A stretch of 64,000 nucleotides of DNA from Quillaja saponaria (Eukaryota > Streptophyta > Magnoliopsida > Fabales > Quillajaceae): contig CM055605.1 in NCBI GenBank assembly GCA_029379385.1, forward strand, positions 9,025,001-9,089,000. The letters run 5' to 3'. This document shows positions 21,396-33,608 of this stretch, one piece after another. The notes under the pieces were generated by a model. It was not told the DNA's origin, did no database searches, and saw only the letters and a list, made by a program, of their open reading frames with translations. Every line of letters starts with the position of its first letter. The first letter of the stretch is position 1. A program made the translations under genes and the position numbers.

Positions 21396-23202
21396 TTCCC
21401 AACATTGCATTCTTCTTGCCAAATTTTTTTTTAGCGATATTTTTGTACGTGTTTGAGTTAGCTTAATAAAACGCATCTCGATTAATTTTTTTTTGATTCA
21501 ATGAAAGACATGTCATGCACGTTGAGATTAGAGCATTTAGAAAGATTTTTACTCTTGCCATATTCTCTAAAAAAGATTCAAACCCATAAACTCTCTCGTA
21601 AACCATTGACTCTTAATAAAAATCAAATTGAAATTCACACCCTTTAAGCCACCACTTCAAAATATATTATCTTTAAAGTTTTTGTTTATGTATTTATAAC
21701 TAGGATAAGTATACATGAAGGGACAGAGACACATACAAAACTTTTCTAGTATTGGCTCTAAGAAGTTGGTCTGGTGATAAAAAAAAAATGTATGTTTCCT
21801 TAATTGAAATTCATAAATTTGAATTTCTTTAGAAAATTGTGAAAAGTATAATTTTCATAAATTTTTAACTTTCGAATGAAAAGTTGAACCAATCAATATG
21901 TGTATAAATTGATCCAAACATCACTTACCGATAAATTAAAAAAAAAAGAAAAAAGTTTCCTTGTATTTTTCAATGCTTACTTCATAGGACCACCGGCTGA
22001 TATTATTGATACCACTACCTTAATTAGCTTAGATTAAGAAACCTAGCTACATACTGGTAGTGGTCGGCAGAAAGCATTTCATTCCTCTATTATAATATGA
22101 TATGTGTAGGACAAAAGAAACATCAATCCCTAGCTACTTCTATCTTTCACACATAACCCCCAAACATTCACATGGAATAAATGTGTCTCCCAAGAAGTTA
22201 CCAGGAAAAGATGCTACATATGAAAATTATATTTACAGGAAATCCAAAAGTGAAAAAAAAAAAAATTATATAAAAGAAAGAATCATGCTTCTAATTAAAT
22301 TTATATTTTATGAAAAGGTTCATTGTATTGTATACATAATTCGAATTAAGAACATAATCAAAAACCTACAATCAAGGAAAGAATATACCAAACATAAGCA
22401 AAGTACTAAAGAAACATTGATCTCCACCGATTTTTCAAAGGATTATGTCATATAGTTTGTTAAGAAGTATGATCATTTCATTGACTTTTTGAATTTGGAT
22501 ATTCTCTTAATGGAGGTCATAGAGAGTAAAATACTCCTATAGTCTATTATCAAAGTTACATAATATTATTTATTAACTGCGAATATTTTTAAAGAACTAA
22601 ATATACTAGACCACATCTGATTATCTTTTTGCATAACATTAATTACACAATGAAAATAAAATTTTGACTGTACACCTTTTACAAAATGTATAAACTATTT
22701 TTTGGTTACTGAAATGAGTTTTCTTAAGCAATCACCATGCACGAGTCGCTGCTAGGAAAATGTTTATTTAGTTATGTAGCTTTTGCAGGAGCAGTTGGTT
22801 GATTTGGTAGATTTTCACAAGGCATGAGAATTTGGACACTGATTGGACTGAGGTCCAAAAAATTATAGAAATTGAAAAAGCTGTCATTCTCACAAAGACT
22901 TTGTGGCTTGAAGGAAGCTCCAGCACTTTCCATATGGCTTCACTAATAAGTATGTATAAATTAAGCCTATTTCATTGGTTAAACTTTCTTTTGATTGGGT
23001 TTAAGAACTAAAATAAAGTTATTATATTTAAAATATGCTTATATACATTAGAGCTGGGTTTGCAGAGGAGGAGACTTGTCTACTTAAGCAATTAATTTAG
23101 ATAGGTAATTTAGTTTTTTTTTAGTCCCTTGGTGGTTGGAATTAACTATTAATTTGGATGGTTTGTAAGATGAGAGTTGATTTGTTGGATCAATTTCGAA
23201 AC
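21396..23202. other. Spacer with SINE-like copy 2
   Basis: Contains a second copy (21,760-21,885) of the SINE-like repeat at 20,425. The remainder is AT-rich. The frame at 22,102-22,455 is Lys/Ile-rich, has no motif and is not supported as a gene. Confidence 0.4.
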
Positions 23203-23541
23203 AATTCATAAATAAATGCAAAAACCTGTAGAAGGTAAAAAAAAAAAAAAAGTCTAATTCAGATTGGATTAGGTTCAGATTATATTTTATTATTTATTTT
23301 GAATTAAATTCTAATAAATTTAGGTTAAATTAACTTCTGATCAAGTCGGATATTTACGTCATTCAATTGATTGCAATGCAAACACTAACAAAAGATTAGT
23401 GGAGAAATACATATTTATTTATTTTGGTACATAATAATATTATTTAATAAACCTCAATACTTACAAAGCATATAATTCAACCATAGAATACCTTTTCAAG
23501 AAAAGGAAGGAGAAGTGGAGGGTGAGGCAACTCCCAAAGCC
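23203..23541 (-). pseudogene. Remnant of a second ECA1-like gene copy (3' end only)
   Basis: Matches 24,863-25,196 along its length. At its upper end the minus strand still encodes ALGVASPSTSP, the last codons of the ECA1-like frame at 25,151-25,536, but the rest of the coding region is missing. The matching 3' flank shows that copies B and C arose by tandem duplication. Confidence 0.65.
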
Positions 23542-24348
23542 GCACTTAAACAATTTCTTCCGACTTGGAAGACGGGCTCGGCCCAAAGTACATTGGGCTG
23601 AATGATTCAGTGCTAAATAGCTTGTAGTACGTTTCAGTGAAAATTAAATACCAGAAAATAAAAATTGAAAATCTGTATTGTACAGAGAGCTGGGCATGGT
23701 TCTGCTTAGAACACAGCAGGTTTTATATAAAAGTGTTTTTTGTTTTTCTTAGAAAAATAAAAATGCTAGAGTTGAAATAAATGTATTGTTTGTACCTACA
23801 CAAAATTAATGTACGCGTGTTTCTCTTTACAAATTGAAGAAAAATTTAAACTGTTTTTTCTTTTCAAGATATGCAAAAGAATGTGTAAAATATAAATCAT
23901 TAACTGAGTTACAATATGTTTTTAATATTTAAAAAAGTGTAAAATTTAACTATTCAAATCTTATACAATAAATAAATTGTGAATATATAAAAATAGGATG
24001 TAGAAATAAACAAGAGCCTTGTTATATGACACGTAAATAATTGTCAACTATGAATAAATACTAATAATTTCTTTTTTATATATATATTATCTTAGCAGTT
24101 ACAATTAATTTTGTAAATAAATTTGTATAAAACACTTACAATTTTTTTTTCATTCCAACCTTTTTCACTATGTAATTTTGTTTGGTATTTTTAAATATAT
24201 TTTTTTCTAGACAATTTTTTTAAAAATAGTTTCTCTGTACATGAATAAACCTATTTTAATGTGTTTGCGTTCATAAACAATTTAAAATTACTTCACTTCA
24301 AGAAATATATATAAAAACAAAAGTATTGGTTAATATGTATAAATTAGT

Positions 24349-24560
24349 CTGTCACAATTTTTTTCTGTCTCTTAATGACCTTTAGAACTCACTTCACTAA
24401 ATAAGGTGCTTCATATAAGCCACTTCTGACCCCAAAAAAAATAAAAATTCCTGTATTTATGTCTTTTCTTTTTCTTACTAATTACTTCATAGGATCTCCC
24501 ATATTCATCAATACATTATGGCTACAAAGTAGAGAAAATAATAATAATAAGACACCTATA
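24349..24560. repeat. Tandem-segment copy B (upstream flank)
   Basis: Near-identical to 21,014-21,200, including TTCTGTCTCTTAATGACC, ACTTCACT..GGTGCTTCATATAA and TTATGTCTTTTCTTTTTCTTA. It lies upstream, in gene orientation, of the remnant at 23,203-23,541, as expected for a duplicated gene unit. Confidence 0.7.
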
Positions 24561-25150
24561 AAGTGATAATGTGTTAAAATTAATAAAAGTAAAATAAATT
24601 TGCAAAGAGTGATAGTTTGATGAATAAACTTTTTATATTATTATTCTTGTTCTTTTCTCTTATAAAGTAAAGTAAAACTATTGATAGTAGGCGTGAATTA
24701 CCTTTAAGAATTCTGAAAAAAAAAAAAAAAAGATTTGTCAAGAAAATTAGTGATGTCAATTGTTCTATTGGATCAGATATCAGTTTAGTGGGGTTAGATA
24801 TTCCAATTAGATTAAATTCAAATCACAACATTATTTATTAAGTTCGAATCATATTCGAATCAATTCATAAATAAATACAAAATCATCTAGAAGGTAAAAA
24901 AAAGACAAGTCTAAGTCGGATTGGATCAGGTTTGGATTATTTTTTATCCATCTTGAATCAAATTCTAATAAATTTCGGTTTGATTAACTTTGGATCGAGT
25001 CAGATATTGACCTGATCATTCAATTCATTGTAATGCTAAGAGATGATGCATAGAGAAATACATTTTTATTTATTTAATTTGGTACAAACGTATGTTATTT
25101 AATAAACCTCAATACTTAGAAAGCATATAATTCAACCACAGAACACAATT

Positions 25151-25536
25151 TCAAAAAAGGGAAGGAGAAGTGGAGGGTGAGGCAACTCCCAAAGCCAAAG
25201 TGCACTTGTTCCAAACCTCTTCATTATTTGGGGGGTTATCTATATTTTCCTCATGAGTCCTTGTCTTAACAATCACATCCACTAGACCCTCGTCACAAAT
25301 CTTTCCCATGTTCGCAAGCTCTCGGCAACAATGGAGACACATCCCTATCCTCAAAAATGCCATTGTAAAGCTCAGTTCCACAACTTGGTGTTAGTTTCTT
25401 CCAACATGATTCCAAATATTTATAGTAACCTGGTTGAGGTTCTGGTGGCAAATCTTGTGGCTCTATACGGGAGACAGCTGATGACACCAGTTGCGCTAAG
25501 AACCATAATGACAGGGAAGATGTCAGCTATTCCCAT
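25151..25536 (-). pseudogene. Frameshifted ECA1/prolamin-like small secreted protein gene
   Basis: In successive minus-strand frames one sees a hydrophobic leader (MGIADIFPVIMVLSATGV), then ESCWKKLTPSCGTELYNGIF, then MCLHCCRELANMGKICDEG. The pattern CW..L..C..EL...F, CC..L..M...C is that of the plant prolamin-like (DUF1278, ECA1 gametogenesis-related) family. Those proteins are secreted and rich in cysteine, and egg-cell-expressed members act at fertilisation. At least two frame changes separate the blocks (near 25,490 and near 25,350), so the copy looks broken. A sequencing error could explain one of them, but hardly both. Confidence 0.65.
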
Positions 25537-25864
25537 TCTTATGTTTGATTTTTGGTTTGGTGTTTTAAGGTTGAAGAATGTTCATTTATATGATGAGAAA
25601 TGAGAAAGACAGTTTCATTAGCATTAAATTAATGTAAATCATTGAATGTTCAAATTATTGATGTTCTGAGTTTCTCTTTTCTACATTATAAAACGTACAA
25701 AAAGTTATTCAACACCTTCAGAACACAGTTTCATTAACATTGCATCAAGAAATGAAGCATTAATGCACCATACACAAACATATATACAGACATTGCAGCC
25801 TTGTTATTTACAGAAGTTACTTCAGTACAGTTCCCACACTATTATTAGATGATCACTGTAGACC

Positions 25865-26165
25865 TCATGATTTCTCTCATATTCAATATTACCATCATGA
25901 GACCTCTCATATTCACTATATATATTACCATGTGATCTCTAATATTCACTATTACATAACTAGAGAAAGAAAATAAGAAAATATCCAAAAAATCAGAATG
26001 AAAAAGGAAAAAATAACAGATGTTTAATTGATTGGCAGTTTAATGTAATAAGCATATTTGATGACAACATTTTTTTTTTCAGTTGATCACTCATCAACAC
26101 AACAAACTTAGACCTCCTTTTTATTTTTGGGTAACAGACTCATTTTGTTTATAGAATATACAAAG
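25865..26165. repeat. Tandem-segment copy C (upstream flank)
   Basis: Carries ATCATGAGACCTCTCATATTCAC, ACATAACTAGAGAAAG and GTTGATCACTC..CATTTTGTTTATAGAATA, shared with copy A. It lies upstream of the frameshifted ECA1-like gene and probably includes its ancestral promoter. Confidence 0.6.
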
Positions 26166-26291
26166 GAATATGGTATTCTCTTTCACAATATTTTTTTTAA
26201 TTGAAAATGAAATTTATATTCAATCTCTTTAAACCATGTCAATATTTTTCATTTTCCCCGTTTTTATTTATTTATTTATAACTAGGATAAG

Positions 26292-26332
26292 CATATATAG
26301 ATATATATATATATATATATATTATATAGTAG
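26292..26332. repeat. AT microsatellite
   Basis: A run of alternating A and T (ATATAGATATATAT and onward), probably length-polymorphic. Similar runs occur at about 41,060, 45,785, 51,868 and 54,489. Confidence 0.85.
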
Positions 26333-26553
26333 GAGAGCACATGCAGTTCTCACTTTTATAATAATATAAGTAACACAGTTTAAAAGGTATAATTATTTTT
26401 ATTATATTGCTTGTAATTCAAATTTTCTTGAGAAATTACAAGCTATAGGCTTAATGATAAAGCATATACAAAGCTAATGCATGGAGTCAATCTCTTGTAT
26501 ATTGCTCTTCCTAAACAGCGCAGCCAAGGCCTTACAGAAACTCATCTTCAACC

Positions 26554-27430
26554 TTATTGTGGTGGAGCTATAAACCCTGCAATGCATATCCCATATATTT
26601 TTAATTAATTTCCCTTTATTTATATTAAATACTATAATTTCAATGCTAACATGAAGAAAATAAATTAATAGGAAAAAAAAAAAGAGTTCCTTACCTCCGC
26701 AGTTGTACCCTGGGGGAAAAGGCCTGCCACAAAACTTAGTGACATACAAGGCTTTGTCCCAATTAACCATATCCCTTCTCTTACCTGGAAATGGTGCTGT
26801 GGATCAAGTAGAAACTACTATTAGTTAAACTAAAAACCAAGTTAATTAAATAAATTTAAAAAAAAAATACTAGCATAACTAACATTATTGAGAATTACTT
26901 ACGACACTTGAATTTAATTATGGATGTTAATCTCATCTGGATCAAATCATTATTCGTTAGGTTAAAATTAAATCAAAACAAATTTAAAACGTTTTCTCAA
27001 TAAACATAAATCTATATAAAATTATTAAGAAAAAAATTATAAAATAAATTTAGTTCAAATAAGTCTGATTTTGTCTATTTTGAGATAAATTATTATTAAA
27101 TTTAATTTAACAAATTTGAATCGGATCCAATTTTAAAAAATTATTATTATTATTATTTTTTTATAAATTTTACTTACGCTGAGGTTTGTCGAGATCACGG
27201 CAGACGCAAGGCATGTTAACTCTCTTGATTGTGTCGCAACATCTCTGATCAGGGTCCCGCTGTGGGCCAGCGTGTTGCATGTAAGGCATACAATACATCA
27301 TCATGTCTTGAGAATCAAGATCACAATTCTCGCCCGATACCATTATCTTCTCCTGACAGGATAGCAAAATCCCACTGATTCCAAAGATTACCAGGAACTC
27401 AATGAAATTCACACGAAAACCACCTGCCAT
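26554..27430 (-). CDS. Secreted eight-cysteine lipid-transfer-like protein
   Basis: Bifunctional inhibitor/lipid-transfer/2S albumin superfamily. Exons (minus): 27430-27178, 26796-26695, 26576-26554; 125 aa. A hydrophobic N-terminus (NFIEFLVIFGISGILLS) is the signal peptide. The mature part keeps the spacing C..C..CC..CxC..C..C, with ENC, MMMYC, QRCC, MPCVC, TKFCGRPF and GYNCGG. The last exon is only 23 nt and adds FIAPPQ, parallel to the FTVPP tail of the gene at 35.3 kb. The role is probably extracellular lipid or hydrophobic ligand binding; the exact ligand is unknown. Compared with the 35-kb gene, the CxC to next C spacer is longer and carries an extra intron. Splice sites are canonical and frames join cleanly. 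Confidence 0.8.
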
Positions 27431-27495
27431 GGTATCTGTCTTTCTAGCTCTTCGTTAAATTTGTTTTTGTGTGTGTTGGGTCTCACTGGTTTGGG

Positions 27496-27503
27496 ATTTA
27501 TAG
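27496..27503 (-). promoter_or_regulatory. TATA box of the 27-kb LTP-like gene
   Basis: CTATAAAT on the minus strand, about 66-73 bp before the ATG. The spacing and form are nearly the same as for the related gene at 35.3 kb, which supports the call. Confidence 0.6.
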
Positions 27504-28463
27504 ACTGGTGTAAATGGAGTTTGTTGTGTGGTACATTTATTGGGTTCATAATTTCATTACCCTCAAATAAGAAGAATATCATAAATTGGGATAATTGCAT
27601 TTATTAGAAAGAATGCACACCTCAATTATTATTGCATTAATTATAAAAGATTTTTTAATTGTAATAAAATAAAATAAAATATTGAAAATTAGGAACATCT
27701 TTTATTATAGGCTTCCAGGAAATAGATCCTCGATTCTATTCCTTTTGTAAGTTAAATTTCAAACCGTCTCTATCTATTTAATAAAAGTTCAAATATATTT
27801 CTAGAGAAAAAAATTACGTGTCTTTCACATAACCCTATCCTATTCTTGGATCATGATCTGTTATTTCTACAATCTACTTTTATTTATTCACATCTTATTT
27901 ATTATTTAAGAATATTTAAATGGATTAATTAAAGTTAAGCCAATCAACTTTATTATTATTTTTCTCTGTTTTATTAGAGTCCTAATTTCAACTACTCCTA
28001 ATAACAAATGCTTCAGACATAATCCAACTGCAGCAAACTCAATGTCTCTAAATCATAGGCCTGTGATAGATGTCTCACATTATATATACAAAATAATAGC
28101 AGCAAATGAGAAATATAGAAAAAAAAATAAAAAATAAAAAAATTAGAGATTGGGAGCACCGAGAGGAAAGCTACTGTTGATGCAATAGTTGAATTTCCCT
28201 GACTGTAGCCACTGTTCCTCTGTGTTCCTAAATCTAGGCGCAGAAGAAGGAAGTTGTTTCCTCAAGTTTAGCAACAAGGAGGAGATGATGGGAGCAGGTA
28301 TTGTTGAGCGGTTTTGCTTACTTGGTATGCATGGGTTTCAGGTTGATTGCTTCAAAGATAATATGTTTAAATTTTAATTATCTATTGTTTTAGCAGTACT
28401 GTACTTTCTGTTTGATGAATGAGGTAATAGTTATGGTGCATGTGCAAATTATGTAAGAGAAAT

Positions 28464-28582
28464 GGACATGATGATGTCTGTTACAATATTAATAGAATAT
28501 CAATTGTGACAATTAGAGTTCGGATCATTCTATTATATCTTGATTCGACCATATGTGAAAATCTTATTAGAATCTTATAGTC
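28464..28582 (+). repeat. Direct repeat, left copy
   Basis: Begins GGACATGATGATGTCTGTTA and ends ATCTTATTAGAATCTTATAGTC. It aligns over its length with 30,862-30,979, clearly homologous but diverged. Could be paired ends of a decayed element or two independent insertions. Confidence 0.6.
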
Positions 28583-30861
28583 CTCAAAAACGAGTTTAAG
28601 GAGCATAGAGACTTGAACTAGATGTTTATGAACCACATACTTATGTTGTGTTTCTCGTTTGCAAGATGTAATTTTTGTACTAAATTTTTGAAATTTTAGT
28701 GCCATCACTAATGTGATGCATTGCTGGTATGTGATGTTTTATCACTCGTATGATGTTTTTTTCATTGATGTGCTGGTGTTGACACTATACTATAGAAGTT
28801 GTAATCTACCTTATAACTTACTCCACTTCACTCTACTTTATTACTCCCACATTTTTGAACGTGAACTGAGAAGTTCAGGCCTGTTATAATAGCAATTTTA
28901 TTTTTAAATTTTGCCCATTGATGGGTATGAATATGCAGTTGTATTAAACTATATTGAAGTAAACATCATACCTTGCTTTGAGCAATATGGGTGAAAACCC
29001 GAAACTGTTTGTTGTTGTTGTAGCATTTTGGGTGAAAACCCTAGCTTGTTGATGATGTTAGCTTTGTAGCCACTTGATTTGTCTAGGTGCTTTGCCCAGT
29101 TAACAGCTTTTTAGCCTGTGTTGGCTATCCCGAGTGTAACTATAGGCGTTTTAGCCGTATGTCATCTCCTCAAGCTCTCTCTTCAGGTCAAGTGAAAACT
29201 CGATACCTTTAGTGATTTAGTGTCCAAGGGCCCTACTGAAAAGCTGGGAGAGCTGAATAGCTGCTTATGCTTCTTCTCATGGTCAGGCTATTATGCCCTG
29301 ATCTTTATAGTCTCAAGAGAGATATATTTAATGCCACTCCTTCCAAGGACTGTCACTTTTATGTTGGTGGGCGATAGCTTATTTTGTGTTGATGGCGATG
29401 AGTTCATCTTGATTTAGTGACTTCATGCATAAATATTTTCTTGAAATATATTTATAATTGCAAATGAAAAATCTAGCTCAATAGAAAATTCGTTAGATCC
29501 GCATGTCAAAATAATTTGCTAAAAATAGTTAATAATATTTGTAATATAAATTGTGAAAACTAAACGGGTGTTGAACATTTAAGTTTGAAATTTGATCTTG
29601 AGGTGTAGGCAGCTTGCAATATAGGGGAGGAATATTTTGATTTTCTGTCGTTACTTGACATTCGTATTTTTTGCTTTTCTATACTAAGTTATATGCTAAA
29701 TCACTAGAAACATTTGTCAAGCATTCAAGTATGACAATTGAGTTTGAAATAATAAAAAAGACATTTTTATTGGTCACAGTCAAAGACAAAAATTAAATTC
29801 ACATCATTTGTACAAACACCAAACCATCACGTCATCCTCCAAACTCCAAACTCCAAACTCCAAGTTCCAAAATTAGTTAGGCTATCTATATGAAAATATA
29901 GAAATCAAGGGCCTAAATGTGATTTTCAAGCGTCATACATGTCATTGATATGAGAATATAAAATCCTGGGATCAATTTACAATTATCCTAAAGCATTTAG
30001 GTGATTTACATGAAGTTAGGGATGTATTTGCAAAATAAAAAGCATTTTGTGGTAAATATGTAAATTACCAACAATTTGGGTCACTTACATAATTACATAA
30101 AGTTTTGGGTCGAATATTAAAATATATAATTTGGGTCAAATTTTTAAATTTGAAAAAATTCATGCTAATTATGTAAATATAAAATTTTTGGATCAATTTT
30201 GTAAATATATGAATTGTTTAGGCCATTCACATATATATTTAAACTTTTAGGGACAACTTGATTCTAGCTGATCTAAAGTTGGGTTGAGCATATGCACTCC
30301 AATTGGATTTAGATCTGGGTCGAATCAGGTTAAATCATGGGGATAGGAGATGTAGATATGTAAAATTCAGATCATATGGTCGCTGATGACAACTGCCCGT
30401 GAAGTTTTCTCTGGCGTCATTTTGGGTGGCAAAGTGACCGAAAACTTCCGGTGGGTGTTACAGGGGTCTTAGCTGAAATTGTTGCTTGTCGAAAAGTTGA
30501 GAAAATCAAGGTTGAACATGTTGTTTAAGAGATTGTGCTTGGAGAAGAATGTCGAGAGCTTTGCTGTGCGTGGCGTTGCATCTAGCGTCCCTTTGTTGTC
30601 AGCTTTAGGTATGTCATACAATAGCAGGTCCTTAGACTTGCAAAGGAGGCTATCTTTTGAACTTGTGAAAACTCCGACGATCAAGCTAGTATCCAATCAA
30701 AGTTCATAAGCTGAAAAATTATAAAAAAATATAAGTAAAAAGAATAACCTAATTTACCCTTGGGGTTTTAGCCCATTTATATAGAATATCATAGCCAATA
30801 GGATTGTGTTACATTTCATATTATTAATTAGATAGTTATGATGACGATTACAGTTTTAATG

Positions 30862-30979
30862 GGACATGATGACATCCGTTACAATATTAATGGGATATTA
30901 ATTATGACAGTTACAATTCGATCAGTCTGTTATACCTTGACCTGGTTAAGTGTAATAATCTTATTAGATTGTTATAATC
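30862..30979 (+). repeat. Direct repeat, right copy
   Basis: Same order of blocks as 28,464-28,582: GGACATGATGACATCCGTTA, ATATTAATGGGATATTAATT, ATCTTATTAGATTGTTATAATC. The same orientation, 2.4 kb apart, is compatible with old LTRs, but no primer site or pol motif lies between. Confidence 0.6.
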
Positions 30980-33608
30980 ATGTATTATCAATTTTCAATA
31001 CAAATAAATTCATAAAAATCACCATTAAATTAAAATAAAAATTTAGTAAAAAACTTAATCTTTTGATATTGAAAATTTGAGAGAAAAAAGAATTGATAGT
31101 ATGAAGCTAACTAACTCTCTCTTTTTTTTTTAATTGAAGAAAAATATTGGAATATCAATGAAATGAATGTTGGAAAAAACACAAGAAATAACAATCTTTT
31201 TCTTTTCTATTTATAATTTTTTTTTCTTCAACCAAATAAACAATACAAAAATTTCATAAAAAATTAGGATAAAAATTACCAAAATTTTAATAATCTTGTT
31301 AGTTTCCATTGATTTGAAAAAATAAAAGATAAAAGAAGATGAGAAGGAAGGCGAGGGAAATAATAGGAGATGTATTGTTTATTTGGTGAAGAAAAAAAAT
31401 TAACAAATAGAAAAGAAAAAAAAATTGTTATTTTTTGTGTTTTTCCTACCTTCATTTCATTGATAATATTGCAATATGTTTTTTCAATTGAAAAAAGAGA
31501 GAGTAAGTTGGTTTCATCTTATGAATTTTTATTTTTTTTCCTCAAGTTTTTTATATCAAAAGATTAATTTTTCTTTTTATTTACCTTTTTGTTAATGGTG
31601 ATTTTTATGAATTTCTTTGAATTGAAAACTATTAGAGACATATAGAGTAGAAAGGAAGATGATGAGAAACATATACTATGGTACACAAAACATTAACTAA
31701 AAAAATAAAGACAAAATAAAAGTAATTTAAGAAAAAAAAAATTCAATCTTTTGTGATTAAGTGTACTCTACAGTTAATTAATGAAAGAGATATGAGAGAA
31801 ATGAGTTGACTAATATGATAAGAGGTGATTTATAGTATTTTGTTACAAGAATACAAATATAATATGGAATTTGTGTAAAATATGCATTACTCTTTTTTAA
31901 TTAATCCACTGGTCTCTGGTGGCTGTCTATTATATCAAGTCCATCGTATTTGTTACATGAATTATTCACTTTGCGAATCATTATCTAATACAAATGCACA
32001 ATACTCTACGAAAATAAAATAAACAAAACAAAAAAAAGAAAGAAAAAGATTTAGATATCTAAGATATTAAGTGTATATCTCAATGAATAGGGAGTTAACT
32101 AAAAAAAAATAAAAAAAATTAAGATTTACATATTATATTTTTTTTTTCTTCTTAATTTGAAGGATTCAAGTTTTCAACAAATAAATTATTACGACACAAT
32201 TAAGACAGTTGACTAAAAGGTAAAAATATTTTCTGATCATAATTTCTAGGGACAATTACGCTTAACGCACTTGTGTTTTGGGATTTATCTATTTTGCCTA
32301 GTTGTGATTTTCAAATGTTCACTTTGCCTACATGAGGTTTGAGATATTACTTTTCCATCCATCACTGTAAAAGATATATCTACCAAGCACATGCTCTTTT
32401 TTTTTTTTTTTATAATTTTTTTTTTAATCCTCTCTATAGAAAAAAAAAATGATGTTGAGCATAATTAATTATGCTTAATAAATATTTTTATTTACTCAAA
32501 CATGATTAATGATAAATTATTTATATAAAATTATAATTATTTTTTCTAAATGTCCACAATTAGGAGATTTTGTCCTTTTTTAAAACAAAATTAATACTAA
32601 TATGATGAGTCAGAAAAAATTAATTATATATTAATAATATCGATTAGATGAAATATGATTTAAAAATATTAATCAATCAATCTTTTAATATGTGTTTAAA
32701 AATAAAAGAAAATCTCTAAACATAATTACTTATACCTAACATTTTTTTCTTTGATACTTGAGCCCAATTTCAAACCAAACCAAAAGCTACTCGGCTTAAG
32801 GGATAGAATGACATTTAAGTAAAAAAAAATTTGATTCCACAAAAACACTGGACGAGAATCACTAGTTCAAATTACCAACTAGGTTGACAATTTCAATCTA
32901 CAGTCTCCTGCCCGTCCCGCCTAAACGTAGGGATAATTTTCGTCCCACGATGGACACCGGCAGGTAATCCTTCAAGAAATTGCCTTACTGCCGATAGTGA
33001 AATAGTAAGTAACGATCACCCTCCCAGTAATAATCCAATAAATTGACACTATGTCTAATTTAACTATATTATCTTATAATTATTAAATAATTACTGTAAG
33101 TTTTGGTATATAAAAATAAAAAAATTAAAAAAATCATAGGAGAAAATTTGTCCATAAATTAAAGAAATTTACAGTTGATTGTCAAATGCCCACAATATAT
33201 GATCGGTAATAAGAAACATTACTACGAATGGCGTAATGCCAATAGTTTCGCTATTGGTAATAATTATTACTAACATTCTTTTGTCGATAATTTTACTATT
33301 GATAGTAATTATTACTGACATTCTTTTCCGACAATTATCTAAAAATTTCTTAGATGATACAAATTTTACCAACACCTTGGGTAGTAAGTATATGCAATTT
33401 TTTAACGTGAGTAAAAGTTTAAGTCAAAAATCGTTGGGTACTCACTTTGCACCCTTATTAGGGTTTTATTTCATTTTAATATGAAAATGATTGATTAGAT
33501 AATATATATATATTTTTTTATATTGTTATCATAAATCAGTCAAAAATTATATTGTTTTACTTAATTTTATCCGATCCTAAGTAGGAGTGAACAGTCAAGT
33601 AAGATTTA

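Larger units (their letters stand above)
27504..33608. other. Long intergenic region with old dispersed repeats
   Basis: No supported gene in 6 kb. It holds a pair of about 118-bp diverged direct repeats (28,464-28,582 and 30,862-30,979), annotated separately, a CCAAACT heptamer run (29,837-29,870), and a GC-richer patch near 30,390-30,710 with short open frames but no known motif. Around 33,230-33,340 a roughly 50-bp unit is repeated twice. Near 32,255-32,400 the sequence resembles the end of a MITE whose partner end I could not find. Confidence 0.45.

Noticed and set aside
22102..22455. 117-codon open frame
   Set aside because: Lys/Ile-rich frame in AT-rich spacer with no motif, signal or duplication partner; likely chance.
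30469..30709. Overlapping open frames on both strands in a GC-richer patch
   Set aside because: About 75 codons each, overlapping completely, with no recognised domain; more likely part of an old repeat.
32255..32600. Possible complete MITE starting GGGACAATTACGCTTAACGC
   Set aside because: The opening resembles a MITE end, but no matching inverted end was found within 1 kb.
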